A DNA stretch of 10,011 nucleotides. It comes from JBCCSZ01 sp039199225. Its GTDB lineage: Bacteria; Bacteroidota; Bacteroidia; Chitinophagales; Saprospiraceae. Shown piece by piece: positions 9,201 to 10,011 of this stretch (its first letter is position 1; each line of letters starts with the position of its first letter). The DNA lies in contig JBCCSZ010000292.1 of the NCBI GenBank assembly GCA_039199225.1, positions 1 to 10,011 of the forward strand, given 5' to 3'. The position numbers and the translations under genes were made by a program. Below the pieces are notes generated by a model. That model saw only the letters and a program-made list of their open reading frames with translations, did not search any database and was not told the origin of the DNA.

Positions 9201-9583
9201 GTGGGCAACGCATTCGGTCCAGAGCCGTGAATCCTGCCACCGCCGATCCCGGATGGTTCTTCGTTTTCAAGGAGCGCCCTGGTCAAATTAAATTTGGCTT
9301 GGATGATTATGCCGATGAATTTGGAGACGAAAGCAAAATGCCCAATACCAGCAATCCGGATACCTGGAACGACCTGAGCTGGGAGCATTTGGTAGATCAG
9401 AAAGAGGACCTAGCTTCTTACACCATCCAATTCAACAAAAACCTTGAGGCCACCAACCTAGACCCTAGCAAGCCCCGTCCGGAATGGGGTAGCAACTCGG
9501 CAGAGTTGGCTTCGATTCTCTATCAAAATCCAGTCATCTTTGCGCGTCATGCCGGAGAGATGTTGCCGGAAGATGAAGACTAG
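6251..9583 (+). CDS. Conserved large protein of unknown function (SFIPWFR / RELLWREFPTDQRGTYF family)
   Basis: The product is 1110 residues with no signal peptide or membrane segment. I recognise the pattern as a conserved family but know of no assigned role. Blocks in order: SFIPWFRQGLSTRI near 9-22, GPGDIMGVSDRAIIRTEP from 72, LRPWLTLVVL at 131-140, YGIWHA at 403-408, LNLDPRYRAAAGLGTKTVQ at 427-445, and a helical stretch from 450 (NLMEEAWKQVGEINKANEKI) that runs into a basic region to about 550. After a more variable helical middle come RELLWREFPTDQRGTYF within 844-870, RGQLLLKYPNTMVFAQRA at 920-937, GFDLS at 975-979 and GWFFVFKERPGQIKFGLDDY at 1001-1020. The C-terminus is acidic. The N-terminal half and the 844-1020 region look like two separate folded domains joined by helices. 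The gene starts 10 bases after the DUF6603 gene, so co-expression is likely. The start is the first ATG after that stop, with AT-rich sequence before it. An enzymatic role cannot be excluded, but no classical active-site motif is seen. Confidence 0.78.
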   Translation: MSDTLAHYSFIPWFRQGLSTRILEKDHYAAPDEEGAALVRANLDIQLYVENTAKEDGALGENVINKQIAIYGPGDIMGVSDRAIIRTEPRNGVANYEANNLAYIEFYEEDFPWRYTPVNPDDNTVDRSRRLRPWLTLVVLKRDQEEFTLQQKNEGLASFTVSQRTIDAAFPKADELWAWAHVQINQKLDHSGGSALLTEVDAELDADPDMGISRLICPRKLQKNTPYSAFLIPSFETGRLSGLGLEMTGTKAQKASWTMTAPGNDPSEESWSFPIYFQWNFHTGAYGDFETLVSILEPVVTDPENGKMPMDVQSPGFGLDGMAHRSTLGFEGALKPPNFVSDTFLTEPGNVDFKDQLRKVLNLSVDLSEDQDAPGNTAKDIDHPFYSSATDAVDDPIIVPPTYGIWHAMIKKVPNNPPLGRAWVHQLNLDPRYRAAAGLGTKTVQKEQENLMEEAWKQVGEINKANEKIRRAELSKTASSCIYKKHLRRGSKDRFLRFTSAMHNVVSNIDQSQTLNQQFRESRIPVVAKSASFRRIVRPNRKVNRKLNRQSASLNSIHQSLLKNFNKDEAEAQSITTAKLKADPANTLTFTDAFTAINFAQSNYSADPNLLAKDAFLQFFNPRLNDKLADRPSWITAINNDGELTAEVRTRMLQLVNAILAYELIDGAINITIRKAEYETFFGNGSSGKRYLNLLILKDGETKIDHIGSATTQLEIQQFQSGFSALQSIVNNETSVRFELPSRLEQLANLDAVGVDLQQKLDPVFTISKRVISQIKVWDGSSLRRVDELKPVMAHPEFEDPVYVHLKKLSQDFILPNVEKLPQDSITILQTNQRFIESYMAGLNHEMARELLWREFPTDQRGTYFRQFWDVRDNLFEDDPEKQFDIKKMHQWNQRLGNNRSRQWNENDPQDDGNIVLVVRGQLLLKYPNTMVFAQRAAYDSGDATEQRRLADDIDANIKYPLFSAELEPDIFLFGFDLSIDDARGQRIRSRAVNPATADPGWFFVFKERPGQIKFGLDDYADEFGDESKMPNTSNPDTWNDLSWEHLVDQKEDLASYTIQFNKNLEATNLDPSKPRPEWGSNSAELASILYQNPVIFARHAGEMLPEDED

Positions 9584-9622
9584 TTCAAGTTGTGAATTCA
9601 AAAAGCCAGAGAAAAAAACACC
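9584..9622. other. Short intergenic gap without a recognisable promoter or terminator
   Basis: This is the widest gap in the operon at 39 bases. It has no stem-loop followed by a T run and no Bacteroidota-type promoter core that I can recognise. The last 15 bases are A-rich, with a run of seven A at 9612-9618, a common leader before Bacteroidota starts that lack a Shine-Dalgarno sequence. Read-through from the preceding gene is expected. Confidence 0.6.
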
Positions 9623-10011
9623 ATGCCTGAAAATATAACCGCCGCCTACATCGACAGTGAATTGCAGAACATCCGCAACCAAGTTGCCACCAAGGATGGT
9701 CGCTTTCCACATCTGTTGCTGCCCGTCCGAATTGAGGCGCGCTTTATGAAAGTAGACAAGCCTGTTCTTTCCTTGCAAGAAGGGCAGTTGGAACGTCAGT
9801 TGGGACAAATGGCAGAGTTGGAGGTAGACCTTGAGAAAAAGGTACCCAATTTTTCCGGTGCTCGTCTGAGAGATTTTTACAATGAAATTTTGAAGCGTCT
9901 ACGAAAGGCCATCAGAGATGTGCGGCCGCTACCTCCGATGACGCGCCAGCAAAAAAATTGGTTGTTGGAACTAGCCTCCGAAATGAAGGTGGCTGCCGGA
10001 AATCGGTCGAA
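9623..10011 (+). CDS. N-terminal part of a conserved protein with LLLPVRIEARF motif (cut by window end)
   Basis: The frame is open from the ATG at 9623 to the right edge, giving 129 complete codons. The protein begins MPENITAAYIDSEL with no signal peptide. Residues 31-42 read LLLPVRIEARFM, matching the LPVRxExRF signature I associate with a family of large uncharacterised proteins found near DUF6603-type genes; that neighbourhood is from memory. From about residue 48 to 129 the chain is mostly helical and rich in charged residues, with likely coiled-coil character (SLQEGQLERQLGQMAELEVD, then KRLRKAIRDVRPLPPM). Most of the gene must lie beyond the window. The start is supported by the A-rich leader and the position just after the previous stop. 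Confidence 0.82.
   Translation, partial: MPENITAAYIDSELQNIRNQVATKDGRFPHLLLPVRIEARFMKVDKPVLSLQEGQLERQLGQMAELEVDLEKKVPNFSGARLRDFYNEILKRLRKAIRDVRPLPPMTRQQKNWLLELASEMKVAAGNRS

Noticed and set aside
9584..9622. Promoter or terminator between the third and fourth genes
   Set aside because: No inverted repeat with a T run and no recognisable promoter elements are present. The gap is short and A-rich like an ordinary leader.
1..10011. Contractile injection system or phage-tail cluster
   Set aside because: Large uncharacterised proteins in tandem raised the idea, but no sheath, tube, baseplate, spike or AAA ATPase signature is visible in the window.

Overview
The window is a gene-dense, single-strand stretch. 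Three complete long genes and the start of a fourth all read on the + strand and fill almost everything. The gaps between them are 6, 10 and 39 bases, so they look like one transcription unit that enters from the left edge and leaves at the right edge. Several things suggest a member of Bacteroidota: near-balanced base composition, no clear Shine-Dalgarno sequence before any start, A-rich or AT-rich leaders, and mixed codon use. A marine or filamentous Saprospiria-like lineage is possible, but this is inference without a marker gene.

Layout. (1) 31-2760: a 909-residue protein with a His motif (H105, in RVVGHVG) and a Cys motif (C471, in FRGCRIG). Together these resemble the His/Cys pair of caspase-like (clan CD / CHAT / DUF4347-type) folds. 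A diverged tandem repeat lies near the C-terminus. (2) 2767-6240: a 1157-residue protein recognised as a DUF6603 family member. It has a helical N-terminal part, a long core of alternating amphipathic beta strands and a polar C-terminal part. (3) 6251-9583: a 1110-residue protein of a conserved but functionally unassigned family. Its marks are an opening SFIPWFRQGL, LRPWLTLVVL, LNLDPRYRAAAGLGT and RELLWREFPTDQRGTYF. (4) 9623 to the right edge: the first 129 residues of a protein with an LLLPVRIEARF signature near its N-terminus. The first 20 bases may hold the last codons of yet another upstream gene.

How they may work together. None of the four starts has a signal peptide, and none of the proteins shows convincing membrane segments. 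All three complete proteins are very large. I recall the DUF6603, PWF/RELLWRE and LPVRxExRF types as families of unknown function, and I believe they tend to occur near one another, but I cannot verify that here. The simplest reading is a multi-component cytoplasmic assembly encoded as one operon, with a possible caspase-like component at its head. No sheath, tube, transposase, integrase, RNA gene, CRISPR array or terminator was seen, so I do not assign it to a named system.
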